NCBI RefSeq assembly: GCF_000745185.1
Contig: NZ_JQNJ01000001.1
Coordinates: 682,001-746,000, forward strand
Origin: Muricauda sp. MAR_2010_75
GTDB lineage: Bacteria > Bacteroidota > Bacteroidia > Flavobacteriales > Flavobacteriaceae
Reading direction: 5' to 3'
Length of the DNA stretch: 64,000 nt
Part shown: in pieces, positions 26,945 to 34,560 of the stretch
Numbering within the stretch: position 1 is the stretch's first letter
How the letters are laid out: each line of letters starts with the position of its first letter
Position numbers and translations under genes: made by a program
The notes under the pieces: model-generated
Database searches by the model: none
What the model saw: only the letters and a program-made list of their open reading frames with translations
What the model was told of the DNA's origin: nothing

Positions 26945-28051
26945 TTACAGGGTATCAATAATGGCACACAAGCGTTCTGTAACTTCTTGAATTCCACCTA
27001 TCCCGTTAACGGAGTGAAATTTGCCCTGTTTCTCATAAAAGGCTTTCAGTGGAGCCGTCTTTTGGTTGTATTCGTCAAAGCGGTTACGAATCTTACTTTC
27101 GTCTTGATCATCGGAACGGCCACTGCTCTTGCCACGTTCCAACAATCTAGCTACCAAAACATCATCGTCGGCCTCCAACGCGATAGTAGCATTTATTTTC
27201 ATATCCTTGGATTCCAAAAAGTTATCCAAGGCTTCTGCCTGTGCAGCTGTTCTAGGGAATCCATCAAATATAAAGCCTGCGGCCTCTGGATTTTTCTCAA
27301 CTTCGGCCTTGAGCATATCAATGGTGACCTCATCGGGCACCAAATCGCCTTTATCAATATAGGATTTGGCCAATTTACCCAATTCCGTTCCGTTTTTCAT
27401 GTTGTAGCGGAAAACATCCCCGGTAGAAATGTGCTTCAAATTGTATTTTTCCTTTAGGAACTGTGCTTGCGTTCCTTTTCCTGCGCCTGGTTTTCCAAAG
27501 AGCACTAGGTTGATCATATCTGCTTGGTTTAATTGGTATACTTCTCTTAGGTTGCGCCCCTGCTCATTATAATCCAAGCCATAGCCCACAATAAAATTAT
27601 TGGGAATATCCAGGCCCACGTAATCAATGGCATACTCACCATTGTACATGTCCGATTTATAAAAAAGCGTGGCTATCTTAAATTCTTTTACATTGGTCTG
27701 CGAAAACAGATGCACCAATTGTTTCAGTGTCCTTCCCGTATCGACCACATCTTCTAAAATAATAACACTTTTCCCCTCTATTTCTTCCGGAACATCCAAC
27801 AAGGTTTCCACAATTCCTGTAGAGGTAAGTCCTTGATAGGAACTCAACCGCACAAAAGAAACCTCACAAGGATATTGGTATGCCTTTAAAAAATCCGAAA
27901 CAAACATAAAGGCCCCATTGAGCACCCCCACAAATAGCGGTGTCTCATCCTTATAGTCCTTGGCAATTTCCGTGGCCATTTTTTCTATGGCCCGAAGAAT
28001 TTGCTCTTCCTTGAGGTAGGGTTTAAAAAACTTGTCGTGAAGCTTGATCAA
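26945..28051 (-). CDS. Hypoxanthine phosphoribosyltransferase-adenylate kinase fusion
   Basis: Two enzymes lie in one 368-residue chain. Residues 1-~175 are hypoxanthine/guanine phosphoribosyltransferase, with the PRPP loop LEDVVDTGRTL (99-109) and GVLNGAFMFVSD. Residues 179-368 are adenylate kinase: P-loop GKPGAGKGT, STGDVFR, DGFPRT and a short LID lacking zinc cysteines. The join falls in VYQLNQADMINLV. The first makes IMP/GMP from bases, the second balances AMP, ADP and ATP. The start is a TTG at 28051; upstream there is a stop without any ATG, GTG or other usual start. Met179 could allow separate Adk production. The gene leads the obgE operon and is divergent from purK. Confidence 0.93.
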   Translation of the reverse strand: MIKLHDKFFKPYLKEEQILRAIEKMATEIAKDYKDETPLFVGVLNGAFMFVSDFLKAYQYPCEVSFVRLSSYQGLTSTGIVETLLDVPEEIEGKSVIILEDVVDTGRTLKQLVHLFSQTNVKEFKIATLFYKSDMYNGEYAIDYVGLDIPNNFIVGYGLDYNEQGRNLREVYQLNQADMINLVLFGKPGAGKGTQAQFLKEKYNLKHISTGDVFRYNMKNGTELGKLAKSYIDKGDLVPDEVTIDMLKAEVEKNPEAAGFIFDGFPRTAAQAEALDNFLESKDMKINATIALEADDDVLVARLLERGKSSGRSDDQDESKIRNRFDEYNQKTAPLKAFYEKQGKFHSVNGIGGIQEVTERLCAIIDTL

Positions 28052-28076
28052 GGCAACATTATTTTAGTCAGGTTGG

Positions 28077-28084
28077 CAAAGATA
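28077..28084 (-). promoter_or_regulatory. Candidate -7 box for the hpt-adk operon
   Basis: Read on the minus strand this is TATCTTTG, an exact TAnnTTTG match, 26 bases before the TTG start. The -33 element is not clear. It lies in the same 119-base gap as the purK -7 box, so the two purine operons share one regulatory stretch. Confidence 0.45.
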
Positions 28085-28139
28085 GCATTTTTTGGGGGCG
28101 GTATTGCCCTAAGTCTTTTATCCCTTCAAGGAATTCATG

Positions 28140-28147
28140 TATTTTTG
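28140..28147 (+). promoter_or_regulatory. Candidate -7 box for purK-purE
   Basis: TATTTTTG is an exact TAnnTTTG match 23 bases before the purK ATG, with a TTTT run about 20 bases further upstream as a weak -33. The expected start of transcription would leave a leader of only about 15 bases. Confidence 0.45.
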
Positions 28148-28170
28148 CTTTCATTCCAATTCGCTGATCA

Positions 28171-29325
28171 ATGCAATTTTTCTCTTCGGACTTTAAACTG
28201 GGAATTTTAGGAGGTGGACAATTGGGCAAAATGATGCTCTATGAAACCCGAAAATGGGACATTTATACCAAAGTTATGGATGCCTCTCCCGAAGCCCCCT
28301 GCAAAATAGCCTGTAATGAATTTGTGGAGGGCAGTCTTATGGATTTTGATGCCGTTTACAACTTTGGAAAGGATGTGGATGTCCTTACCATTGAGATTGA
28401 AAACGTGAATGTTGATGCTTTGGAAAAACTGGAGCATGAAGGCATAACCGTATATCCACCCACCAAAACATTGCGGACCATTCAGAACAAGGCAACCCAA
28501 AAATTGTTTTATACCGACCATGGGATTCCGACATCCCCTTTTACCCGGTTTGCCTATACCTCAGAGATAGAGGATAGCATTTCCAACGGTGGACTTCAAC
28601 TTCCCTTTGTTTGGAAAAGTGCCCAATTTGGGTATGATGGACAAGGCGTAAAAGTAGTTCGGAAAATGGATGACCTTAGAGGCCTGCCCAATGTGGAGTG
28701 CATTGCTGAAAAATTGGTGGATTTTAAAAATGAACTGGCTGTTATCGTAGCCAGAAGTTCCAAAGGTGAAATAAAGACCTATCCTGTTGTGGAAATGGAG
28801 TTTCACCCTGAGGCCAACCAAGTGGAATATGTGATTTGCCCTGCTCGGATTGATGATGCGGTAGCCCAAAAAGCTAAAGCCATTGCACTTAAAGTTTCGG
28901 AACAGATGAAACATGTGGGCCTTTTGGCCGTTGAGCTGTTTCAGACCCAAAACGATGAAATTTTGGTGAATGAAGTCGCCCCAAGACCTCACAACAGTGG
29001 ACATTACAGCATTGAGGCCAGTTATACCAATCAGTTTGAACAACATATCCGTGCCATATTAGACTTACCTTTGGGTAAAACCGATAGCAAAGTGGCGGGT
29101 ATTATGGTAAACTTGGTGGGTGCTGAAGGACATACAGGAGACGTGGTTTACCAAAATATTGAATCCATTTTGGAGATGGACGGGGTTACCCCGCACATCT
29201 ATGGCAAAAAACAAACCCGCCCCTTCCGTAAAATGGGCCATGTAACCATTGTGGACGAAAATATGGCACGAGCCCGGGAAGTGGCACAAAAAGTAAAGGA
29301 AACCATAAAAGTGACAAGCAATTAG
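28171..29325 (+). CDS. purK: N5-carboxyaminoimidazole ribonucleotide synthase (PurK)
   Basis: PurK makes N5-CAIR from AIR, bicarbonate and ATP in de novo purine synthesis. The N-terminus LGILGGGQLGKMML is the family signature, and the ATP-grasp core follows (PFVWKSAQFGYDGQGVKVV; ELAVIVARSSKGE; VNEVAPRPHNSGHYSIEA). The 384-residue length is normal. It is four bases before purE, which uses its product, and divergent from hpt-adk, so salvage and de novo enzymes share one intergenic control region. Confidence 0.96.
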   Translation: MQFFSSDFKLGILGGGQLGKMMLYETRKWDIYTKVMDASPEAPCKIACNEFVEGSLMDFDAVYNFGKDVDVLTIEIENVNVDALEKLEHEGITVYPPTKTLRTIQNKATQKLFYTDHGIPTSPFTRFAYTSEIEDSISNGGLQLPFVWKSAQFGYDGQGVKVVRKMDDLRGLPNVECIAEKLVDFKNELAVIVARSSKGEIKTYPVVEMEFHPEANQVEYVICPARIDDAVAQKAKAIALKVSEQMKHVGLLAVELFQTQNDEILVNEVAPRPHNSGHYSIEASYTNQFEQHIRAILDLPLGKTDSKVAGIMVNLVGAEGHTGDVVYQNIESILEMDGVTPHIYGKKQTRPFRKMGHVTIVDENMARAREVAQKVKETIKVTSN

Positions 29326-29329
29326 AGAT

Positions 29330-29821
29330 ATGAGCAAAGTAGCCGTGATCATGGGAAGCACCAGCGATCTTCCTGTAATGCAAGATGCCATTGATATTTT
29401 AAAAGAATTCGGGATTGATGTGGATGTGGACATCGTTTCGGCACACCGTACCCCGGAGAAACTGTTCGATTTTGGAAAGAATGCCCACAAAAATGGGTAT
29501 TCCGTTATCATTGCCGGAGCTGGGGGCGCAGCGCACCTTCCAGGAATGGTGGCCTCATTATCTCCCTTGCCCGTAATTGGCGTTCCTGTTAAAAGCAGCA
29601 ATTCCATTGATGGCTGGGATTCGGTACTTTCCATTTTACAGATGCCCGGAGGTGTCCCTGTAGCCACAGTGGCCTTGAATGGCGCCAAAAATGCTGGAAT
29701 CCTTGCCGCCCAGATCATTGGAAGTTCAGATAGCGAAATCTTGAACAAAATGGTAGCTTATAAAGAAGGACTTAAAGAGAAGGTTATTAAAGGAGCCGAG
29801 GAAATCAAGAAAAAAGGGTAG
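29330..29821 (+). CDS. purE: N5-CAIR mutase (PurE, class I)
   Basis: PurE moves the carboxyl group to turn N5-CAIR into CAIR. It shows the phosphate-binding start IMGSTSDLPVM, the active-site His in SAHRTPE, and the GAGGAAHLPGM and GVPV motifs of class I enzymes that work with PurK. At 163 residues it is of normal size. It lies four bases after purK, so co-expressed. The next gene starts 10 bases later and may be in the same transcript. Confidence 0.96.
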   Translation: MSKVAVIMGSTSDLPVMQDAIDILKEFGIDVDVDIVSAHRTPEKLFDFGKNAHKNGYSVIIAGAGGAAHLPGMVASLSPLPVIGVPVKSSNSIDGWDSVLSILQMPGGVPVATVALNGAKNAGILAAQIIGSSDSEILNKMVAYKEGLKEKVIKGAEEIKKKG

Positions 29822-29831
29822 TCCAAAAGAA

Positions 29832-30230
29832 ATGAACTACAACCAAATTGGAATCATACTAGGGATATGCGCCATCCTTGTTATTCTTCTTACTAAGAAG
29901 AAAATCCAAAACCCTTATCTAAAAAGTTTATGGAAAAGTGGTTTATTGGTTTTTATACTTTACTCGGTTCTCCTTATTGCAGTTGAAGTTCGATGGCACT
30001 ATATAAAATCATACGCTGAAAGCTTTGACTTAGATGGCAATGGCTTTGTAGATTTAAACGAATATTCTGATGAGGCCCTAAAAGCCATGAACAGAGTTAC
30101 CCAAGATACGGCAAGAGGATTTGCTTTTATAACCGTTGCCCTATTTTCAAGTATGATATCCTTTGCTTATTTATTGGCTGATTTTACCATCACCAGAATG
30201 AAAATCAAAAAATCCAAGAATCAATTATGA
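29832..30230 (+). CDS. Membrane protein with a single EF-hand loop
   Basis: The 132-residue protein has three predicted membrane helices (~5-22, ~34-52, ~96-118). Between the second and third lies a textbook calcium loop, DLDGNGFVDLNE at residues 66-77, with Asp, Asp, Asn, a backbone position, Asp and Glu in the EF-hand places (1, 3, 5, 7, 9, 12). Only one EF-hand is visible. It starts 10 bases after purE and its stop region overlaps the start of the M3 peptidase (four bases). I know no named family. Calcium sensing or structural binding is inferred from the loop alone. Confidence 0.78.
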   Translation: MNYNQIGIILGICAILVILLTKKKIQNPYLKSLWKSGLLVFILYSVLLIAVEVRWHYIKSYAESFDLDGNGFVDLNEYSDEALKAMNRVTQDTARGFAFITVALFSSMISFAYLLADFTITRMKIKKSKNQL

Positions 30231-32254
30231 ACAATCCATTGCTGGAGCCTTTTGACCTAGCTCCATTTTCAAAAATAAAGAACGAACATTTTAAACCGGC
30301 CTTTCTTCAGGCCATAGAAGATGCCCGGGCGGAAATAGACGCCATTGTTGACAATCAGGACCACCCCACATTTGAAAATACGTTGGAGGCCTTGGATTTT
30401 TCTGGACAGCAGTTGGATCGTGTTTCCAGTATCTTTTTCAATCTGAATTCCGCGGAGACCAATGCAGAAATCCAAAAAATAGCTCAAGAAATTTCGCCTT
30501 TGTTGTCTGAATTCGGAAACGACATCATTTTAAACGAGGGGCTTTTCCAAAGAGTGAAATCCGTTTATGAACAACGAGATAACTTGGACCTCACCCCTGA
30601 ACAACACACCCTTTTGGAAAAACGATACAAAAAGTTCAGCAGAAATGGTGCAAATTTAAAAGAAGAGGATAAAAAACGACTGCGTAAGATAGACGCAGAA
30701 TTGGCCAAACTAAAATTGACTTTTGGTGAAAATGTATTGGCAGAGACCAACAAATACGAACTTTTATTGACCGATGAAAAAGATGTCGATGGTTTGCCTG
30801 AAGGAGAAAAAGAAGCCGCCGAACAATTGGCCCAATCCAAAGGCAAGGAAGGTTGGATGATCACCTTGGATTACCCCAGCTACATTCCATTTATGAAGTA
30901 TGCCAAAAATAGGGCGCTACGGAAAGAACTTTCCATCGCCTTTGGTAGCAAAGGGTTCCATAATGACGAATTGGACAATCAGGAAAATGTACTCAAAATT
31001 GTTGCCCTACGCCATGAACGCGCCAACTTGCTGGGTTACCCAACCCATGCCCATTTTGTTTTGGAGGAACGGATGGCCGAGACTCCTGAAAAGGTAATGG
31101 ATTTTCTCAATGAACTTCTGGAAAAGGCCAAACCTGCGGCTGAAAGGGAATTTCAAGAACTGGAATCTTTTGCGAAAGAACTGGACAACATAGACCAGTT
31201 GGAAAAATGGGATAGCACCTATTATTCTGAAAAATTAAAGCAGAAATTGTTCAATCTGGATGATGAAAAGCTAAAACCCTATTTTAAATTGGAAAATGTA
31301 ATCAATGGGGTTTTTAAAGTAGCCGAAATGTTGTTCGGACTTACATTTAAGGAAGTCTCCACCATTGACAAATACCACAATGATGTAAAAACCTTTGAGG
31401 TGCATGACGATTCCAACAACTTCATCTCACTTTTTTATGCCGATTTCCATCCCAGGGCCGGAAAACGTGGCGGGGCTTGGATGACATCCTACAAATCTCA
31501 ATTCACCTTGAATGGAAAAAACAGCAGACCGCATATTTCCAATGTGTGCAATTTTACCAAGCCAACGAGCACAAAGCCGTCGTTACTAACTTTCAATGAG
31601 GTAACGACCCTGTTCCACGAGTTTGGACATGGGCTGCACGGTATGTTGGCCAATACCACCTATCCTTCACTATCTGGAACTTCGGTGTATTGGGATTTTG
31701 TGGAGCTGCCCAGTCAGATTATGGAGAATTGGTGTTATGAAAAAGAAGCCCTTGAACTTTTTGCCCATCACTATGAAACAGGTGAACTGATTCCCATGGA
31801 ATTGGTTGAAAAAATTAAAGACTCTTCTACGTTCCAAGAAGGCATGGCCACAGTGCGCCAATTGAGTTTTGGATTTTTGGATATGGCTTGGCATGGCACC
31901 GACCCAACAGGGATAAAAGATGTGAAAGCCTACGAAACCAAAGCCTTTGAGGGTACAGATTTGTTCCCCAAGACTCCAGAAACCTGTATGAGCACCTCAT
32001 TTTCGCATATTTTTCAGGGTGGGTATTCTTCGGGCTACTACAGCTACAAATGGGCCGAGGTCTTGGATGCCGATGCGTTCGCCTATTTTAAGGAAAAGGG
32101 AATTTTCAATAAGGAGATTGCGGACAAATTTAAGGAGCATGTGCTCTCCAAAGGTGGAACCGAAAATCCAATGGAGCTTTATAAACGTTTCAGAGGCACT
32201 GAACCCAAAATTGATGCACTGTTGGAAAGAGCTGGGTTAATTGCCAAGGCTTAG
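30227..32254 (+). CDS. M3 family metallopeptidase (oligopeptidase A / Dcp-like)
   Basis: A thimet-type zinc peptidase of 675 residues. The zinc motif is HEFGH at 464-468 (in FHEFGHGLHGM), with the third ligand Glu in the following helix. N-terminal PLLEPFDLAPFSKIKNEHF is the common start of this family. No signal peptide is seen, so it acts in the cytoplasm on short peptides, either as an oligopeptidase or a dipeptidyl carboxypeptidase. It overlaps the membrane protein gene upstream by four bases. Confidence 0.95.
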   Translation: MNNPLLEPFDLAPFSKIKNEHFKPAFLQAIEDARAEIDAIVDNQDHPTFENTLEALDFSGQQLDRVSSIFFNLNSAETNAEIQKIAQEISPLLSEFGNDIILNEGLFQRVKSVYEQRDNLDLTPEQHTLLEKRYKKFSRNGANLKEEDKKRLRKIDAELAKLKLTFGENVLAETNKYELLLTDEKDVDGLPEGEKEAAEQLAQSKGKEGWMITLDYPSYIPFMKYAKNRALRKELSIAFGSKGFHNDELDNQENVLKIVALRHERANLLGYPTHAHFVLEERMAETPEKVMDFLNELLEKAKPAAEREFQELESFAKELDNIDQLEKWDSTYYSEKLKQKLFNLDDEKLKPYFKLENVINGVFKVAEMLFGLTFKEVSTIDKYHNDVKTFEVHDDSNNFISLFYADFHPRAGKRGGAWMTSYKSQFTLNGKNSRPHISNVCNFTKPTSTKPSLLTFNEVTTLFHEFGHGLHGMLANTTYPSLSGTSVYWDFVELPSQIMENWCYEKEALELFAHHYETGELIPMELVEKIKDSSTFQEGMATVRQLSFGFLDMAWHGTDPTGIKDVKAYETKAFEGTDLFPKTPETCMSTSFSHIFQGGYSSGYYSYKWAEVLDADAFAYFKEKGIFNKEIADKFKEHVLSKGGTENPMELYKRFRGTEPKIDALLERAGLIAKA

Positions 32255-32275
32255 TTTCTCTTTTTTGGTAATTAA

Positions 32276-32602
32276 TTACAGCCAAATCACTATGCTTGCA
32301 ATGGAGTAAGTCAAAAATCCCCCTACAACAATGCCTAGAACAGTTTTGCCTGGAGAAAATTTCCGAAACTTACTTTCGGTGATCATATCCCTTTGCACCA
32401 CCAATTCTGTTCTTCCTTTGCGCACCACCAAAGTTGAATCTGTCACAGAATTTACAAATACACGTTCCATGGGTCGATTCCCAATTCGGATTTCATATTT
32501 TTGACCGACCACAAAGTCATTTTCATAGGTTGGTAAAGGTTTGTAGGTATAGCACCCACTGAGGAAAAGTAAAATGGAAATGAAGATTAGCTTTTTTTCC
32601 AT
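32276..32602 (-). CDS. Small lipoprotein of unknown function
   Basis: I start at the ATG (32602) that gives the signal MEKKLIFISILLFLSGC; a longer upstream frame has no signal. The 108-residue protein contains a short beta domain (FVVGQKYEIRIGNRPM, DSTLVVRKGRTELVV), with a hydrophobic C-terminal helix (TVLGIVVGGFLTYSIASIVIWL). Such small lipoproteins with YxYKP after the Cys are common in Flavobacteria and uncharacterised. It converges with the M3 peptidase gene, 21 bases apart. Confidence 0.8.
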   Translation of the reverse strand: MEKKLIFISILLFLSGCYTYKPLPTYENDFVVGQKYEIRIGNRPMERVFVNSVTDSTLVVRKGRTELVVQRDMITESKFRKFSPGKTVLGIVVGGFLTYSIASIVIWL

Positions 32603-32827
32603 CGATGTGGACTTAAAAATGGTTAGCTTATTGGTTTTCATAAATTTATGAAAATAATCCAAATGGAATTCAGGTTATTTTCAGGTCCAAACGCATGATA
32701 ATCCATTTGATTTCTGTTAATTTTAGATTAAAGTATGCTTCCAACAAGCTAATTTTAAGGTCATTTGCAGCGAACAAACCATCAACCATTGTCAAAAACT
32801 ATTATTTTTGCTACCTGTTTTTAACTA

Positions 32828-33382
32828 ATGGCAGAACACAAACTACATCCTGATACTTGGGTTGACCTTTACGCCGACTATCTGTTCAATTATGCAGTGG
32901 CTCGCGTAAGTGATGCCGAAATTGCCAAAGATTTGGTACAGGAAACCTTTTTTGCCGGACTCAATTCGGCCAAAAACTTCAAAGGTGATGCCGCTGAACG
33001 AACTTGGCTCATTGCCATATTAAAGCGAAAAGTGATCGATCATTATCGCAAGATCAATTCCAAAAAAGGTAAGGCCGAGGTACGCATCAACTATACTACG
33101 GATGCAGATTCTGATGGGGATTGGCTTGAAGAACAAGTGGCCGACCCATTTAGTAGGGATGGTGACAATGTGCTCGAAAATGAAGAACTGGGATTTGCAC
33201 TACAGGAATGTATTGAAAAGCTGCCCACAAAACAGGCTCAGGTCTTTACAATGAAGACCATTCAAGGAATGAGCACTGAGGATATTTGTAATGAACTAGA
33301 AATTAATCCGTCCAATCTCTGGGTAATGATCCACCGGGCAAGGACGGCCCTTATGGGTTGTTTAAATGAAAATTGGTTTTAG
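32828..33382 (+). CDS. ECF-type RNA polymerase sigma factor
   Basis: The protein of 184 residues has region 2 (DYLFNYAVARVSDAEIAKDL, then QETFFAGL and ERTWLIAILKRKVIDHYRK) and region 4 (LPTKQAQVFTMKTIQGMST, then ICNELEINPSNLWVMIHRAR), typical of ECF sigma factors. It directs transcription of a small regulon when freed from an anti-sigma factor. A candidate anti-sigma gene begins two bases after the stop. TATTTTTG at 32803-32810 could be a -7 box. The type is most like Bacteroidetes ECFs paired with small zinc proteins rather than FecI/FecR or SigG systems, since no FecR-like gene follows. Confidence 0.93.
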   Translation: MAEHKLHPDTWVDLYADYLFNYAVARVSDAEIAKDLVQETFFAGLNSAKNFKGDAAERTWLIAILKRKVIDHYRKINSKKGKAEVRINYTTDADSDGDWLEEQVADPFSRDGDNVLENEELGFALQECIEKLPTKQAQVFTMKTIQGMSTEDICNELEINPSNLWVMIHRARTALMGCLNENWF

Positions 33383-33384
33383 CT

Positions 33385-33621
33385 ATGAAGATATCATGCG
33401 ATGAAGCATCACATATCTGCAACAAATCGCAATATGACGAGGCAAGTTTTTGGGAAGTCCTAAAACTCCGCTTGCACGTTTTGTATTGCAAGACCTGTGC
33501 AATGTATTCCAAAAAGAATTCCAAGTTGACATCCCTTTGCGATAAGGCTGGGTTAACAACGCTTTCCGAAAATGACAAGGAATGCATGAAGCGTGATTTG
33601 GAAGAGCGGCTTCAGAAATAG
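33385..33621 (+). CDS. Mini anti-sigma candidate with a ZAS zinc motif
   Basis: The start ATG at 33385 is two bases after the sigma factor stop, so the two are translationally linked. The 78-residue protein has H-x3-C-x2-C (His31, Cys35, Cys38 in LHVLYCKTC), the ZAS signature of zinc-containing anti-sigma factors, with a further Cys5 upstream that could be the fourth ligand. There is no membrane helix: ZAS anti-sigmas usually continue into a membrane anchor, so this is a soluble, minimal version. It would sense the cytoplasm (for example redox through the zinc thiols). It ends 10 bases inside the opposing UbiA-like gene. The role is inferred from motif and position. Confidence 0.75.
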   Translation: MKISCDEASHICNKSQYDEASFWEVLKLRLHVLYCKTCAMYSKKNSKLTSLCDKAGLTTLSENDKECMKRDLEERLQK

Positions 33622-34436
33622 CGTTCCACCGCCCAGAACAAGCATAACCATAAAATGGGCATTCCTTCCACCCAAAATGAGACAAAGTATCGGGATTGCA
33701 TTTTTTTGTTGGATATAAGCACAAAAATCATGGCAGCACAAAGAATAGATCGTAACAATACCTCATATTCATAGATACCATCCCTAAAAAAGGTCAGGAA
33801 AAAGAAAATCACGGTCAAAACGATTCCAATCCTTTTGGTTCTTTTAATTCCATACACTTGGGGCAGTGTTCTTAAATTCTTGTCATCCCACTGCAAATCC
33901 CTGATTTCAAAGGGCAGTATGAGCACCACCACAAAAATGAAGCGTTGCAAAAACAATATCCATATATCCCAATGCAATGCGATTTTGGCATCCATGGCAG
34001 GTAATAAAACCGTGAATCCCATCCATACCAAAGCCACAATATAGATTTTGAACCCACCCAAATTCCGTAAATTCTTGGCTCTGGGAAGCATGGGAACGGC
34101 ATACAGTGCAGAAAGTAGGGTCATAACTGCTATGGCCATCCAAATTTCCCGCTCCAACTGCACCAAAAAATAAAGAGCAAAACCGAAAGATACAAAGCTG
34201 AAGATTTGGATGATTTTGTGATAGGCATTGGAAACAATCAAATATTTGTAGGCCTCAACCCCATATTTGACAAAATTATAGCAGACAATCACTCCAAAAA
34301 AGATAAACCCCAAGAGCGATGAATCAAAGGAAGCATCCAATAGATAAAAAGTAACCGTAGCCAAGGATATGACCGCCAAGGCCACATGGATACTGGCATC
34401 CAGATAAAAGTCAAAAATGGATTTCAACATGCGCAT
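33612..34436 (-). CDS. UbiA-like polytopic membrane protein, divergent
   Basis: A 274-residue protein with about eight membrane helices. The second polar loop, EIRDLQWDDKNLRTLPQVYG, strongly resembles the D-x-x-x-D loop of UbiA prenyltransferases, which condense polyprenyl diphosphates onto aromatic acceptors. The first loop, where UbiA has Asn-Asp-x-x-Asp, reads CYNFVKYGVEAY and lacks the Asp pair. It may therefore not bind the diphosphate in the standard way. Flavobacteria have a group of such proteins with no known product. It converges with the ZAS gene, overlapping it by 10 bases. Confidence 0.72.
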   Translation of the reverse strand: MRMLKSIFDFYLDASIHVALAVISLATVTFYLLDASFDSSLLGFIFFGVIVCYNFVKYGVEAYKYLIVSNAYHKIIQIFSFVSFGFALYFLVQLEREIWMAIAVMTLLSALYAVPMLPRAKNLRNLGGFKIYIVALVWMGFTVLLPAMDAKIALHWDIWILFLQRFIFVVVLILPFEIRDLQWDDKNLRTLPQVYGIKRTKRIGIVLTVIFFFLTFFRDGIYEYEVLLRSILCAAMIFVLISNKKMQSRYFVSFWVEGMPILWLCLFWAVERYF

Positions 34437-34507
34437 GGAACAGATTCACTGCCGCGGCCACAAAGGTTAATTTGTGGTTAACAACTTTGGTTTAGAGACC
34501 TTCAAAA

Positions 34508-34541
34508 TTGCTTATTTTCATTGAATTAATCCCTAATTTTG
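34508..34541 (+). promoter_or_regulatory. Promoter of gcvP
   Basis: TTG at 34508-34510 (-33) and TAATTTTG at 34534-34541 (-7, exact TAnnTTTG) are 23 bases apart, at the upper end of the usual spacing. The ATG lies 19 bases further. I searched by eye for a glycine riboswitch and saw none. Confidence 0.6.
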
Positions 34542-34560
34542 TGCACTTTATTGGATTGAG

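Noticed and set aside
34437..34560. Glycine riboswitch ahead of gcvP
   Set aside because: The gap is only 124 bases and holds a normal promoter; there is no aptamer-like pattern of stems.
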